Assembly (NCBI RefSeq): GCF_029962485.1
Contig: NZ_CP073637.1
Span: forward strand, 2,666,001-2,730,000
Source of the DNA: Burkholderia cepacia
Lineage (GTDB): Bacteria > Pseudomonadota > Gammaproteobacteria > Burkholderiales > Burkholderiaceae
Direction: 5' to 3'
DNA length: 64,000 nucleotides
Shown: piece by piece, positions 43,907-52,892 of the stretch
How the letters are laid out: each line of letters begins with the position of its first letter
Numbering within the stretch: position 1 is the first letter of the stretch
Notes under the pieces: model-generated
What the model saw: only the letters and a program-made list of their open reading frames with translations
What the model was told of the DNA's origin: nothing
Databases searched by the model: none
Translations under genes and position numbers: made by a program

Positions 43907-45274
43907 ATGAACGCCGATACCGGCCTGCCGCTTCCGCAACGTTACTGGGCGATCGTCTGCGTCGCACTGGGCATCACGCTCGCCGTGCTCGACGGCGCGA
44001 TCGCGAACGTCGCGCTGCCGACGATCGCACGCGACCTGCACGCGTCCGACGCCGCATCGATCTGGATCGTCAACGCCTACCAGCTCGCGGTCACGATCAC
44101 GCTGCTGCCGCTCGCGTCGCTCGGCGAGCGCATCGGCTATCGCCGCATCTACATCGCCGGGCTCGCGCTGTTCACCGCGGCCTCGCTCGGCTGCGCGCTC
44201 GCCGGCTCGCTGCCGATGCTGGCCGTGATGCGCGTGATCCAGGGGTTCGGCGCGGCCGGCATCATGAGCGTCAACGCGGCACTCGTGCGGATGATCTACC
44301 CGTCGTCGATGCTCGGGCGCGGGCTGTCGATCAATGCGATGGTCGTGGCGCTGTCGTCGGCGATCGGGCCGACGGTCGCGTCCGCGATCCTGTCGTTCGC
44401 ATCGTGGCCCTGGCTGTTCGCGGTCAACGTGCCGATCGGCATCGCCGCGGTTCTCGGCAGCCTGCGTGCGCTGCCGGCCAACCCGCTGCACGACGCGCCG
44501 TACGATTTCCCGAGCGCGCTGATGAACGCGTGCGTGTTCGGCCTGCTGATCACGGCCGTCGACGGGCTCGGGCACGGCGAAGGCCACGCGTATGTCGCGG
44601 CCGAACTGGCGGTGGCGTTCGTCGTCGGTTACTTCTTCGTGAAGCGCCAGCTGTCGCAGCCGGCGCCGCTTTTGCCCGTCGACCTGATGCGCATCCCGAT
44701 GTTCGCGCTGTCGATCTACACGTCGATGGCATCGTTCACGTCGCAGATGCTCGCCTTCGTCGCGCTGCCGTTCTGGCTGCAGAACTCGCTCGGCTTCTCG
44801 CAGGTCGAGACGGGCCTCTACATGACGCCGTGGCCGCTCGTGATCGTGTTCGCCGCGCCGCTTGCGGGCGTGCTGTCGGACCGCTATTCGGCCGGCATCC
44901 TCGGCGGGATCGGGCTTGCGCTGTTCGCGGCCGGGCTGCTGTCGCTCGCGACGATCGGCGCGCATCCGGGCACCGTCGACATCGTGTGGCGGATGGCGCT
45001 GTGCGGTGCGGGCTTCGGGCTGTTCCAGTCGCCAAACAACCGCGCGATGCTGTCATCGGCGCCGCGCGAGCGCAGCGGCGGCGCGGGCGGCATGCTGAGC
45101 ACCGCGCGCCTGACCGGCCAGACACTCGGCGCCGCACTGGTGGCGTTGATTTTCGGGCTGTCGCCGGATCGCGGGCCGACGATCGCGCTCTACGTCGCCA
45201 CGGCCTTCGCGGCGGTAGCGGCCGTCGTGAGCATGCTGCGCATCACGTCGCCACGGCCGGATGCAGCGGCCTGA
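43907..45274 (+). CDS. MFS exporter, DHA2 (14-helix) family
   Basis: A 455-residue inner-membrane transporter, shorter than a full EmrB. The first helix carries the DHA2 signature LAVLDGAIANVALPTIA. Motif A follows (SLGERIGYRRIYIAG), and ARLTGQTLGAALVALIFG marks motif C-like packing in the last third. Such proteins export drugs or organic acids by proton antiport. The ATG at 43907 is chosen over one at 43853 because homology begins there. No partner membrane-fusion or outer-membrane gene is adjacent. Confidence 0.88.
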   Translation: MNADTGLPLPQRYWAIVCVALGITLAVLDGAIANVALPTIARDLHASDAASIWIVNAYQLAVTITLLPLASLGERIGYRRIYIAGLALFTAASLGCALAGSLPMLAVMRVIQGFGAAGIMSVNAALVRMIYPSSMLGRGLSINAMVVALSSAIGPTVASAILSFASWPWLFAVNVPIGIAAVLGSLRALPANPLHDAPYDFPSALMNACVFGLLITAVDGLGHGEGHAYVAAELAVAFVVGYFFVKRQLSQPAPLLPVDLMRIPMFALSIYTSMASFTSQMLAFVALPFWLQNSLGFSQVETGLYMTPWPLVIVFAAPLAGVLSDRYSAGILGGIGLALFAAGLLSLATIGAHPGTVDIVWRMALCGAGFGLFQSPNNRAMLSSAPRERSGGAGGMLSTARLTGQTLGAALVALIFGLSPDRGPTIALYVATAFAAVAAVVSMLRITSPRPDAAA

Positions 45275-45305
45275 CACCGCTGCGTGTCGGTACACGCGAC
45301 GCGCG

Positions 45306-45899
45306 TCACGCGGCGTCGAGCGCGTCCATCACGAAACGCACGCGCGCCTTCACGCTCGCGCGCGGCAACTCGATCAGCCGGTATCCATACGACGTGTAGC
45401 AGTCGACCATCGCATCGTAGGTCCGCTCGGCTTCCGCGAAATCCTGCCGGCGCTCCGTGTCCTGCGCATAGATCTCGGGCCACGGCGGGGCGATAAACAC
45501 GCGCCGGTGATAGCGGAAACGGCGGGCCGCGGCTTCCGCGTGCGCGGGTACCGCCAGCCCGGTCAGCCGCAGGTAGCCGACCACGTCCGGCACGCCGCGA
45601 TCGAAGAACACGGGCCCGCGCGCCTGTCGCGCGAGATGGTAAGAACGCATCTCCCAACTCAGCATCAGCTCGGCGAACGCGGCCGGGTCGCGCCACGGCA
45701 GCGCGACGCCGTCGATGGCCATCTGGTCGCGGATCACGCCGCGCCCGGCCTCCTGCGAACGCGCGAAACCGGCGCGTTCGAGCGCATCGAGCAAGGTGCT
45801 CTTGCCCGAACCCGGGCCGCCCGTCACGACGAAGAAGCGGCCGACGGCGTCGTCCGTCTCCTCGTCCCCGGCGCCCGCGCCCGGTGCGAACTCACGCAT
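45306..45899 (-). CDS. AAA-family ATPase (AAA_28-like P-loop protein)
   Basis: A 197-residue cytoplasmic P-loop NTPase, kinase-like. Walker A is VTGGPGSGKSTLLDALER near residue 25, and FFDRGVPDVVGYL holds a Walker B-like or substrate Asp. It resembles AAA_28 predicted ATPases of unknown role. The ATG at 45899 overlaps the otsA stop by eight bases (ATGCGTGA), so it is coupled to trehalose-phosphate synthase. A role in nucleotide or trehalose metabolism is possible but unproven. Confidence 0.8.
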   Translation of the reverse strand: MREFAPGAGAGDEETDDAVGRFFVVTGGPGSGKSTLLDALERAGFARSQEAGRGVIRDQMAIDGVALPWRDPAAFAELMLSWEMRSYHLARQARGPVFFDRGVPDVVGYLRLTGLAVPAHAEAAARRFRYHRRVFIAPPWPEIYAQDTERRQDFAEAERTYDAMVDCYTSYGYRLIELPRASVKARVRFVMDALDAA

Positions 45900-47313
45900 G
45901 CGCAACCCGCCGGCCCGCACGTTGCGTGACCGACGCTACCGCCGCGACACTGCGCAAGTCCGCGACGAACGTGTCGCGCCAGACCGACAGGTCGTTTTCA
46001 CGGAGCCGCGCGAGGTTCTCCTCATGACGCGCCTGCCGCTCCGCGAGCGGCATCGACAGCGCACGTTCGAGCGCCTCGGCCATCTGCGACAGGTCATAGG
46101 GATTGACGAGCAGCGCGCCGGTCAGCTCGGCCGCCGCACCGGCGAACTCCGACAGCACGAGCACGCCCGGATCGGCCGGATCCTGCGACGCGACGTACTC
46201 CTTCGCGACGAGATTCATCCCGTCGCGCAGCGGCGTCACGTAGCCGACCTGCGACATCCGGAAGAACGCCATCAGCAGGTTGCGCTCGTACTTGCGGTTC
46301 AGGTACTGGATCGGCGTCCAGTCGAGTTGCGAGAAGCGGCCGTTGATGCGGCCGGCTTCGCCTTCGAGCGTTTCGCGAATGTCCTGGTAGGTCTGCACGT
46401 CCGAACGCGTCGGCGGCGCGATCTGCAACAGCGACACGCGCCCCTGCCAGCCCGGCGCGTTCGCGAGCATCCGCTCGAACGACTGGAAGCGCTCGACGAG
46501 CCCCTTCGAGTAATCGAGACGGTCGACGCTCATCACGAGCTTGCGGCCGTCGAGCGCCTCGCGCAGCATCTTCACCGGTTTGCGCGTGCCGTACTGGACG
46601 GCCGCCTGTGCGATCGCGTCGGGATGCACGCCGATCGGATAGGCGGCGACCTTCACGACGCGACCGTGCGCGTGCAGCATTCCGTCGTCGCTTGCCGCGC
46701 CGATCCCGCGCCGTTCGATGTAGTCGGTGAATGCCTGCTTGTCGGCCTCGGTCTGAAAGCCCGCGATGTCGTACGCGCACATGAACTTCACGAGTTCCTC
46801 GTGCGGCGGCACGAGGCGCAGCATGTCGGGCGACGGAAACGGGATGTGCAGGAAGAAGCCGATCGGGTTCTTCACGCCGAGTTCGCGCAGGTAATGCGCG
46901 AACGGCAGCAGATGGTAGTCGTGCACCCAGATCAGGTCGTCGGGCCGCAGCAGCGCCGCAAGCTGCTTCGCAAGCATCGCGTTCACGCGCAGATAACCGG
47001 CGTACTCCTGACGATCGAAGCGCGCGAGATCGCCGCGGTAATGGAACACCGGCCACAGCGTCGCGTTCGAGAAACCGCGGTAGTACTGATCGTAGTCGCG
47101 CCGGGTCAGCCCGACCGTCGCATACGTGACGTTGCCGTCCCGCTGGATCGTCGGTTCGGCGTCCGGCGTACCGCCGATCTCGCCGTTCCAGCCGAACCAG
47201 ACGCCGCCGCTTTCCTTCAGCGCATCCATCACGCCGACGGCCAGGCCGCCCGCGCTCGGGCGCGTGTCCTCGCCGGCGGCGACACGGTTCGATACCACGA
47301 TCAATCTGCTCAT
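45892..47313 (-). CDS. otsA: Alpha,alpha-trehalose-phosphate synthase (UDP-forming)
   Basis: A 473-residue GT20 glycosyltransferase that makes trehalose-6-phosphate from UDP-glucose and glucose-6-phosphate. Motifs seen are the start LIVVSNRVA, FGWNGEIGG, WVHDYHLLPFAHYLR, IGFFLHIPFPSPDM, the phosphate-binding SVDRLDYSKGLVERF and the C-terminal PLRDGMNLVAKEYVASQ. GAGGAGGGG lies before the ATG. The phosphatase gene otsB is not next to it. Trehalose made here protects against osmotic and desiccation stress. Confidence 0.95.
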   Translation of the reverse strand: MSRLIVVSNRVAAGEDTRPSAGGLAVGVMDALKESGGVWFGWNGEIGGTPDAEPTIQRDGNVTYATVGLTRRDYDQYYRGFSNATLWPVFHYRGDLARFDRQEYAGYLRVNAMLAKQLAALLRPDDLIWVHDYHLLPFAHYLRELGVKNPIGFFLHIPFPSPDMLRLVPPHEELVKFMCAYDIAGFQTEADKQAFTDYIERRGIGAASDDGMLHAHGRVVKVAAYPIGVHPDAIAQAAVQYGTRKPVKMLREALDGRKLVMSVDRLDYSKGLVERFQSFERMLANAPGWQGRVSLLQIAPPTRSDVQTYQDIRETLEGEAGRINGRFSQLDWTPIQYLNRKYERNLLMAFFRMSQVGYVTPLRDGMNLVAKEYVASQDPADPGVLVLSEFAGAAAELTGALLVNPYDLSQMAEALERALSMPLAERQARHEENLARLRENDLSVWRDTFVADLRSVAAVASVTQRAGRRVAHA

Positions 47314-47451
47314 GCGGCTTCCCCTCCTCGATTCGATTGGCGGGCGCGCGACGCGCGCCCAAGCGGACACGGCTGCCAGAAGGCGGCCGCGCGTCGGCTC
47401 AGTTCCGAGAAATGCAATGAAATACGGCGATGGAATGCGGCGACGACGGCG

Positions 47452-47649
47452 TCAAGCGTCCTGCTCCTGACCGAGGTCGCGTTGATAGTCGAGCCCTTCC
47501 GGGCGAGCGCCGCCCTGGTTGTGATCGCCGTCGGACGGCGTCTCGTCGGGCGCGCCGGCAGGCGGTGCCGATGGCGCGTCGGTCTGCGGACGCGGGCGAT
47601 CCGCCCCCGCGTCAGGTGGCCGGTGTGACAACCGTTTTGAACGACGCAT
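47452..47649 (-). CDS. Small Pro/Asp-rich disordered protein (65 aa)
   Basis: Starts MRRSKRLSHRPPDAGADRPR and continues with Pro, Asp, Gly and Gln residues (GLDYQRDLGQEQDA at the end), so it is highly hydrophilic and probably disordered. It lies upstream of otsA in the same direction, separated by about 140 bases. A longer frame starts at 47664. No clear ribosome site is visible, so the call is moderate; it could be a stress-related hydrophilin. Confidence 0.45.
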   Translation of the reverse strand: MRRSKRLSHRPPDAGADRPRPQTDAPSAPPAGAPDETPSDGDHNQGGARPEGLDYQRDLGQEQDA

Positions 47650-47937
47650 GGCTGGGTGTCTCATGTGCGGCGCGGCTCGAGGCCGTCGAAGAAACATTCC
47701 ATAACAAAACAGTCTAGGTCGGTTCCTTGCACGCCGAGGTAACAATTACCTTCAATTTGTAACGTTTCGACCCCTCGTCAATCATCTATCCGACAATAGC
47801 GCCGCGCGTAGGCGCGCGAGATGCCGGCCGGCGATTTGTCAAAGCTTTGCAGTTTTCCTATGACAATTGCGAAACAATGATGCGGCATCAGGGCGTGCAT
47901 GCGCCGCCGCTCACCCAGACAGGACTTGCACTCAGGG

Positions 47938-48489
47938 ATGAACATTCGTTTCGAATCGCCGCGTCGGGCCATGCCGGCGCGCGTCGTGCTGGCCGTCATC
48001 GCCACGGCCGCACTGCTGTCAGGCTGCAACTCGCTGTACAGCGAAGGCGCGACAGCCGGCGCCGGTATCGCGGGCGCCGCGATCGCTTCCAAGGTCACGA
48101 ACAACGCTGCTGTCGCGACGGGTATCGGCCTCGGCGCCGTGGCCGGCGCGCGGGCCGGCGTCCAGTACTCGCAGCGCGTCGCACACCGTTACACACAGGA
48201 ACAGATCGCGAAGGCGGCCGGCCCGCTCGACGTGGGCGGCGTCGCGCCGTGGTCGACGCACCACTCGTTTCCGATCGAGGACGACGAACAGGGCCGCGTG
48301 ACGGTCAGCCGGATGATCAGCGTCGGCCCGCTCGACTGCAAGGAAATCGTGTTCGCGGTCGACACGCCCGCGAAGCCCGACAAGGCCGCGCAGTCGGCGT
48401 TCTACGTTGCCACCCTCTGCCGCGACGGCCCCGTGTGGAAATGGGCGTCGGCCGAGCCGGCGACCGAACGCTGGGGCGCGCTGCAATGA
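47938..48489 (+). CDS. Lipoprotein, first of a tandem paralogous pair
   Basis: A 183-residue exported lipoprotein with lipobox LLSGC near residue 31. A glycine/alanine-rich segment (AGAGIAGAAIASKVTNNAAVATG) follows, then a soluble domain ending WKWASAEPATERWGALQ. The C-terminal W-x-W-A-S-A-E-P-A-x-x-R-W-G motif and overall plan recur in the next gene, to which it is fused by a 4-base overlap. Start ATG 47938 is behind a weak CAGGG; an internal ATG (MPARVV) would still leave a full signal peptide. Function unknown. Confidence 0.8.
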   Translation: MNIRFESPRRAMPARVVLAVIATAALLSGCNSLYSEGATAGAGIAGAAIASKVTNNAAVATGIGLGAVAGARAGVQYSQRVAHRYTQEQIAKAAGPLDVGGVAPWSTHHSFPIEDDEQGRVTVSRMISVGPLDCKEIVFAVDTPAKPDKAAQSAFYVATLCRDGPVWKWASAEPATERWGALQ

Positions 48490-48980
48490 GCGTCGCGATC
48501 CGTCTCGCGGCCATCGGCGCACTGTGCGCGGCGACGGCCGCGCTGTCGGGCTGCGGCTCGGTCGGCGCGGCGAGCGGCGCGCTGGCCGGCGCGGCGACGG
48601 GCCTCGTCACCGCGAACCCGGCGGTCGGCGTCGGCGTCGGGATCGCCGTGCAGGCCGCGACCGATGAGGCCGTCAACCGCACGATGAAGCAGCTCCATCA
48701 GAACCAGCAGGACGCGATCGCGAAAACCGCGGGCAGCCTGGCAGTCGGCGAAGTGAAGCCGTGGAAGGTGAAGAACACGCTGCCGCTGGAAAACGGCGAA
48801 GGCGAAGTGCGCGTCACGCGCGCGTACGCGTCGGCGCTCGCGATATGCAAGGAATTCGCGTTTTCGGTGAAGGACGGCGACAAGGCCGACTGGTATTTCG
48901 CGAATGCGTGCCAGCAAGGCACGCACTGGAAGTGGGCGTCGGCGGAACCGGCGGTCGACCGATGGGGGAATTTGCAGTAA
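48486..48980 (+). CDS. Lipoprotein, second of a tandem paralogous pair
   Basis: A 164-residue exported lipoprotein with lipobox LSGC near residue 23. It has a Gly/Ala-rich segment (GALAGAATGLVTANPAVGVG) and a domain ending WKWASAEPAVDRWGNLQ, clearly homologous to the upstream gene product. Its ATG overlaps that stop as ATGA. Both may form a heteromeric envelope complex; function unknown. Confidence 0.8.
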   Translation: MSVAIRLAAIGALCAATAALSGCGSVGAASGALAGAATGLVTANPAVGVGVGIAVQAATDEAVNRTMKQLHQNQQDAIAKTAGSLAVGEVKPWKVKNTLPLENGEGEVRVTRAYASALAICKEFAFSVKDGDKADWYFANACQQGTHWKWASAEPAVDRWGNLQ

Positions 48981-49033
48981 CCGGGCGATGCGCGGTGCAT
49001 GCGAATGCCGGGCCGACGGCCCGGCATCGTCGA

Positions 49034-50371
49034 TCAGGACTCGACGTCCTCGAGACTGAAGATCTCGGTCTGGTCGTTGTACGAGAAGATCTCGCCGTAA
49101 CGGCCCCAATCGATCACCGCGTCGAGCGTTTCCTCGGCCGCGCCGTCGGACAGGAAATCCTCCAGCTCCTGCTCGAAGCGCACGCGCGGCGCGCGATGGC
49201 CCGGACGCTCGTTCAGCACCTTCTTGATCCGTGCAGCGAGCGGCACGTGCTTCAGCAGGTGATCGGCGAACATCAGCTTGCGCTCCTGCGTACCGAATTC
49301 CGCGAATACACGGCCCGGCGGCGTCAGGAATACGTCGCCTTCGCGCACGTCCGCGAAACCGAGGTACTGCAGCACTTCGGCGATCGGAAACAGGTCGTCG
49401 ACCTCGAGGTGCAGCGTACGCGCGATTTCCGGCATGTCCGCGCGGCCGTGGTACGGCGCCATCGCGAGCGTTTCGATCAGGCCGGCCATCAGGTTGGTCG
49501 ACACCTGCGGCAGCCAGCTGCCGGGTTCGAGCCCCTTCTTCGTCGCCTCGTTGGTCTGGCGCGCCGTCATCTTCGCGTAGATGTCGTCGACCAGCTTGCG
49601 GAACGCCGGGTCGAGCCGGTTGCGCGGATGCTTGAACGGCACCTTGATCTCGGCGATCACGCGGCCCGGGTTCGACGACAGCACGAGGATCCGGTCGCAC
49701 ATGAACACGGCTTCCTCGATGTTGTGCGTGACGATCAGCACCGACTTGATCGGCATGCGGCCTTGCGTCCACAGATCGAGCAGGTCGGTACGCAGCGTCT
49801 CGGCCGTCAGCACGTCGAGCGCCGAGAACGGCTCGTCCATCAGCAGGATCGTCGGGTCGACGACGAGCGCGCGCGCAAAACCCACGCGCTGGCGCATGCC
49901 GCCCGACAGCTCGCGCGGATAGGCGTTCTCGAAGCCGTCGAGACCGATCAGGTCGATTGCGGCGAGCGCACGTTCGCGCCGCTCGCGCGCGCCGACACCC
50001 AGCGCCTCGAGGCCGGCTTCCACGTTCTGCAGCACGGTCAGCCACGGGAACAGCGCGAAAGTCTGGAACACCATCGCGACGCCTTCGGCTGGGCCGCTCA
50101 GCGGCTTGCCGAGGTAGGTCACTTCGCCGCCGGTCGGCTCGATCAGGCCGGCAATGATCCGCAGCAGCGTCGACTTGCCCGAGCCGGAGCGGCCGAGCAG
50201 GCCGACGATCTCGCCTTCGCGTAGCGACAGGTTCGCATCGTCGAGCACGAGCAGTTCGCCCTGCGTCTTGTTGAAGCCGCGGCAGACGTGATCGACCCGC
50301 AGGATTTCCTCGCCGAGGCGCGGCGGCTGGGACGTCTGGACGGGGGCGTTTACAGCATTCGGATTGTGCAT
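49034..50371 (-). CDS. NitT/TauT-type ABC transporter ATPase with C-terminal AAA-associated domain
   Basis: A 445-residue cytoplasmic ATPase. Walker A is LLGRSGSGKSTLLRIIAG, the Q loop VFQTFALFPWL, the signature LSGGMRQRVGFARALVV and Walker B LLMDEPFSALD (residues about 30-260). An extra 150-residue C-terminal region (DDLFPIAEVLQYLGFADVRE, KVLNERPGHRAPRVRFEQ) matches the AAA-associated domain found only in a subset of this family. It is next to the permease gene but no binding-protein gene is adjacent. Substrate unknown; nitrate, sulfonate, bicarbonate or another anion. Confidence 0.88.
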   Translation of the reverse strand: MHNPNAVNAPVQTSQPPRLGEEILRVDHVCRGFNKTQGELLVLDDANLSLREGEIVGLLGRSGSGKSTLLRIIAGLIEPTGGEVTYLGKPLSGPAEGVAMVFQTFALFPWLTVLQNVEAGLEALGVGARERRERALAAIDLIGLDGFENAYPRELSGGMRQRVGFARALVVDPTILLMDEPFSALDVLTAETLRTDLLDLWTQGRMPIKSVLIVTHNIEEAVFMCDRILVLSSNPGRVIAEIKVPFKHPRNRLDPAFRKLVDDIYAKMTARQTNEATKKGLEPGSWLPQVSTNLMAGLIETLAMAPYHGRADMPEIARTLHLEVDDLFPIAEVLQYLGFADVREGDVFLTPPGRVFAEFGTQERKLMFADHLLKHVPLAARIKKVLNERPGHRAPRVRFEQELEDFLSDGAAEETLDAVIDWGRYGEIFSYNDQTEIFSLEDVES

Positions 50372-50393
50372 CGCGTTTCGCTCTCAATCGGTC

Positions 50394-52151
50394 TCAGTCG
50401 AGCCGCAGCTTCGCTTCGGCGAAGGCATACAGCGGGCGCCACAGCAGGCGGTTGAACAGGGTGACGAACAGGGACATCACGGCGATGCCCAGGATGATCT
50501 TCGGGAAATCGCCGGCAGCCGTGGTCTGTGCGATGTACGCGCCGAGGCCGTGCGCCTCGATCTTGGTGTTGCCCCACTGGACGGCTTCCGACACGATGCT
50601 TGCGTTCCAAGCGCCGCCCGACGCGGTGATCGCACCGGTCACGTAGTACGGGAAAATGCCGGGCAGGATCGCCTGCCGCCACCACTGCCAGCCGCGGATG
50701 CGGAAATTCGTCGCCGCTTCACGATAGTCGTTCGGGTAGGACGTTGCACCGGCAATCACGTTGAACAGGATATACCACTGCGTGCCGAGCACGATCAGCG
50801 GCGACAGCCAGATGTCCGGGTTCAGGTGAAAACGCGCGATCACGATCACGAACACCGGGAACAGCAGGTTGGCCGGGAACGCGGCGAGGAACTGCGCGAG
50901 CGGCTGCAGCTTCTCGGCCAGCCTCGGGCGCAGCCCGACCCACACGCCGATCGGCACCCAGATCACGGACGCGATCGCGATCAGCACGACCACGCGCAGC
51001 AGCGTGATGAGCCCGAGCACGATCACGTGGCCGACCTCGGCCATCGTCACACCGGTCGACACGAAGCTGATGACGCGCCACACGATATAGGCCGTGCCGA
51101 TCAGCACGAGGATCGCCCACGTGATGTCGACGGTGCGCGACGCCTTCTTCTCGACACGCGGCAGCGAAAAACGCATCGCGCCCGACAGCGGCAGGCGCAG
51201 CGGAATCCGCGCGGCCTTCGCGAACAACCAGCCGGCCGGCACGAGCAACTGATGAATCAGGCGCGTGCGGCGCACGAGGTCGAGCAGCCAGGATTGCGGC
51301 GCATCGCCCGATGCGGTGTTCTCCATCCGGAACTTGTCGGCCCACGCGATGAGCGGGCGGAACAGCAACTGGTCGTACGCGAGGATCACGACCGTCATCG
51401 TGACGATCACCCAGCCGATCGCGCCAAGGTTCTTGTCCGAGATCGCCTGCGCGAGATACGCGCCGATGCCCGGCAGCGTGATCGTCTGGTTGCCGACGGT
51501 GATCGCCTCCGACGCGACGACGAAGAACCAGCCGCCCGACATCGACATCATCATGTTCCAGATCAGGCCCGGCATCGAGAACGGTACTTCGAGCTTCCAG
51601 AACCGCTGCCACGACGTCAGGTGGAAACCGCGCGACACTTCGTCCAGATCGCGCGGCACCGTGCGCAGCGACTGGTAGAAGCTGAACGTCATGTTCCACG
51701 CCTGGCTCGTGAAAATCGCGAAGATCGCCGCGAGCTCCGCGCCGAGCACGCGGCTCGGGAACAGCGCGAGGAAGAACGTGACGGTAAACGAGATGAAGCC
51801 GAGCACCGGCACCGACTGCAGGATGTCGAGGATCGGGATCAGCACCATGCCTGCGCGGCGGCTCTTGGCCGCGAGCGTGCCGTAGACGAGCGTGAACACG
51901 AGCGACGCGACCATCGCGGCGAGCATCCGCAGCGTGGTCCGCAACGCGTATTCAGGCAGGTTCGACGGATCGAGCGAGATCTTTTGCGTCTGCAGCGTCC
52001 CGATCGGCGCCATCGTTTCGTGGAAACCGACGACCGCCATCGCGATCAGGCAGATGATCAGCGGAAACGCGATGAAGTCCCACCGGTTCGGCAGAACGCG
52101 CCATGCGGACGCGTTAGCGGTCCGGTTCGGATTGAAGAATCCGACGTCCAT
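50394..52151 (-). CDS. ABC transporter double permease (two fused MetI-like domains)
   Basis: A 585-residue inner-membrane protein with two BPD-transport permease domains, roughly residues 80-290 and 385-580, each with the E-A-A-x-x-x-G region (VSRGFHLTSWQRFWKLEVPFSMPG-like: LDEVSRGFHLTSWQRFWKLE, and YREAATNFRIRGWQWWRQAI). One polypeptide therefore could supply both permease halves. It lies 22 bases upstream of its ATPase. ATG at 52151 has GGGGAGG at a suitable distance; longer frames to 52316 are rejected. Confidence 0.85.
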   Translation of the reverse strand: MDVGFFNPNRTANASAWRVLPNRWDFIAFPLIICLIAMAVVGFHETMAPIGTLQTQKISLDPSNLPEYALRTTLRMLAAMVASLVFTLVYGTLAAKSRRAGMVLIPILDILQSVPVLGFISFTVTFFLALFPSRVLGAELAAIFAIFTSQAWNMTFSFYQSLRTVPRDLDEVSRGFHLTSWQRFWKLEVPFSMPGLIWNMMMSMSGGWFFVVASEAITVGNQTITLPGIGAYLAQAISDKNLGAIGWVIVTMTVVILAYDQLLFRPLIAWADKFRMENTASGDAPQSWLLDLVRRTRLIHQLLVPAGWLFAKAARIPLRLPLSGAMRFSLPRVEKKASRTVDITWAILVLIGTAYIVWRVISFVSTGVTMAEVGHVIVLGLITLLRVVVLIAIASVIWVPIGVWVGLRPRLAEKLQPLAQFLAAFPANLLFPVFVIVIARFHLNPDIWLSPLIVLGTQWYILFNVIAGATSYPNDYREAATNFRIRGWQWWRQAILPGIFPYYVTGAITASGGAWNASIVSEAVQWGNTKIEAHGLGAYIAQTTAAGDFPKIILGIAVMSLFVTLFNRLLWRPLYAFAEAKLRLD

Positions 52152-52583
52152 CAGGCGCCCTCCCCGGTAAGGCCGAACGAAGCCGGCAGTCGATGTTGAT
52201 TCATGGCAAAGCGCACGGGCGCGGTAATTCGATTGACTGACGATCTCGCGCACGCGCGATGCGCCGTGCGTGCAAGCTGCACCCGCACACCCGGGCGAGT
52301 CGGCCCGCGACGGCACGACACTACACCAACCTGTATTTCAGGTACAACCGTCCGGGGGCGGCGCACGGATCGTGCCCGACGCGCGGACGGCCGGCCGGTG
52401 CAACCCGGCCTGAGTCCTTCGGCCGGCAGCAGGCCCGAATTATGCCGTGATCCGGCCCGGCCGGGAACCCGCCAGCCGCACACGGGCGCAATCCGTGTCC
52501 GGCGTCACGAGCCGGATGTGGCGAAGCGGGTATGATCGGGGCTAGCCCCCTTGGGGATCGATCGACGAGCGGGAGGAAAGGGA
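52152..52583. other. Gap of 432 bases between divergent units, no supported gene
   Basis: Open frames (e.g. 52203-52535 plus) run across GC-rich sequence with no ribosome site or recognisable protein. The gap probably holds promoters for the ABC permease (minus) and the small gene at 52584 (plus). I see no clear operator. Confidence 0.5.
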
Positions 52584-52850
52584 ATGGCAGGAAACTTGGT
52601 GATCGTCTGCCGCGATCAGGATGCCGACGCGTTCTACGAACTGATGCAGGAGTATGGGTCGTTCCAGACGCGGCTGTCGTCGACGGCATGGTACCTGAAC
52701 ATGAACGTCGTGCCGGAATCGCTGCAGGAGGAAATCCTGGAGCGCCTCGGCCGGTATACGACCGTCTACATCTTCGAGGCCACCACCGTGACCTACAACA
52801 CCATCGACAGCAACGCGGCCGAGACGCTCGGCACGCTGTTCGGCGAATGA
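52584..52850 (+). CDS. Hypothetical protein (88 aa)
   Basis: A cytoplasmic protein beginning MAGNLVIVCRDQDADAFYEL, rich in Thr, Tyr and Glu, with a beta-alpha-beta-like pattern. No family recognised. A GGGAGGAAAGGG site precedes the ATG at 52584; an upstream in-frame start at 52551 is less likely. It faces the sensor kinase gene tail-to-tail. Confidence 0.7.
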   Translation: MAGNLVIVCRDQDADAFYELMQEYGSFQTRLSSTAWYLNMNVVPESLQEEILERLGRYTTVYIFEATTVTYNTIDSNAAETLGTLFGE

Positions 52851-52892
52851 TGCCGCGCGGCGCCCGCCCGGCCGGGCAGGCGCCGCAGCCGC

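Noticed and set aside
52203..52535. A 110-codon plus-strand frame upstream of the 88-residue gene
   Set aside because: No ribosome site, and composition like neighbouring non-coding GC-rich DNA.
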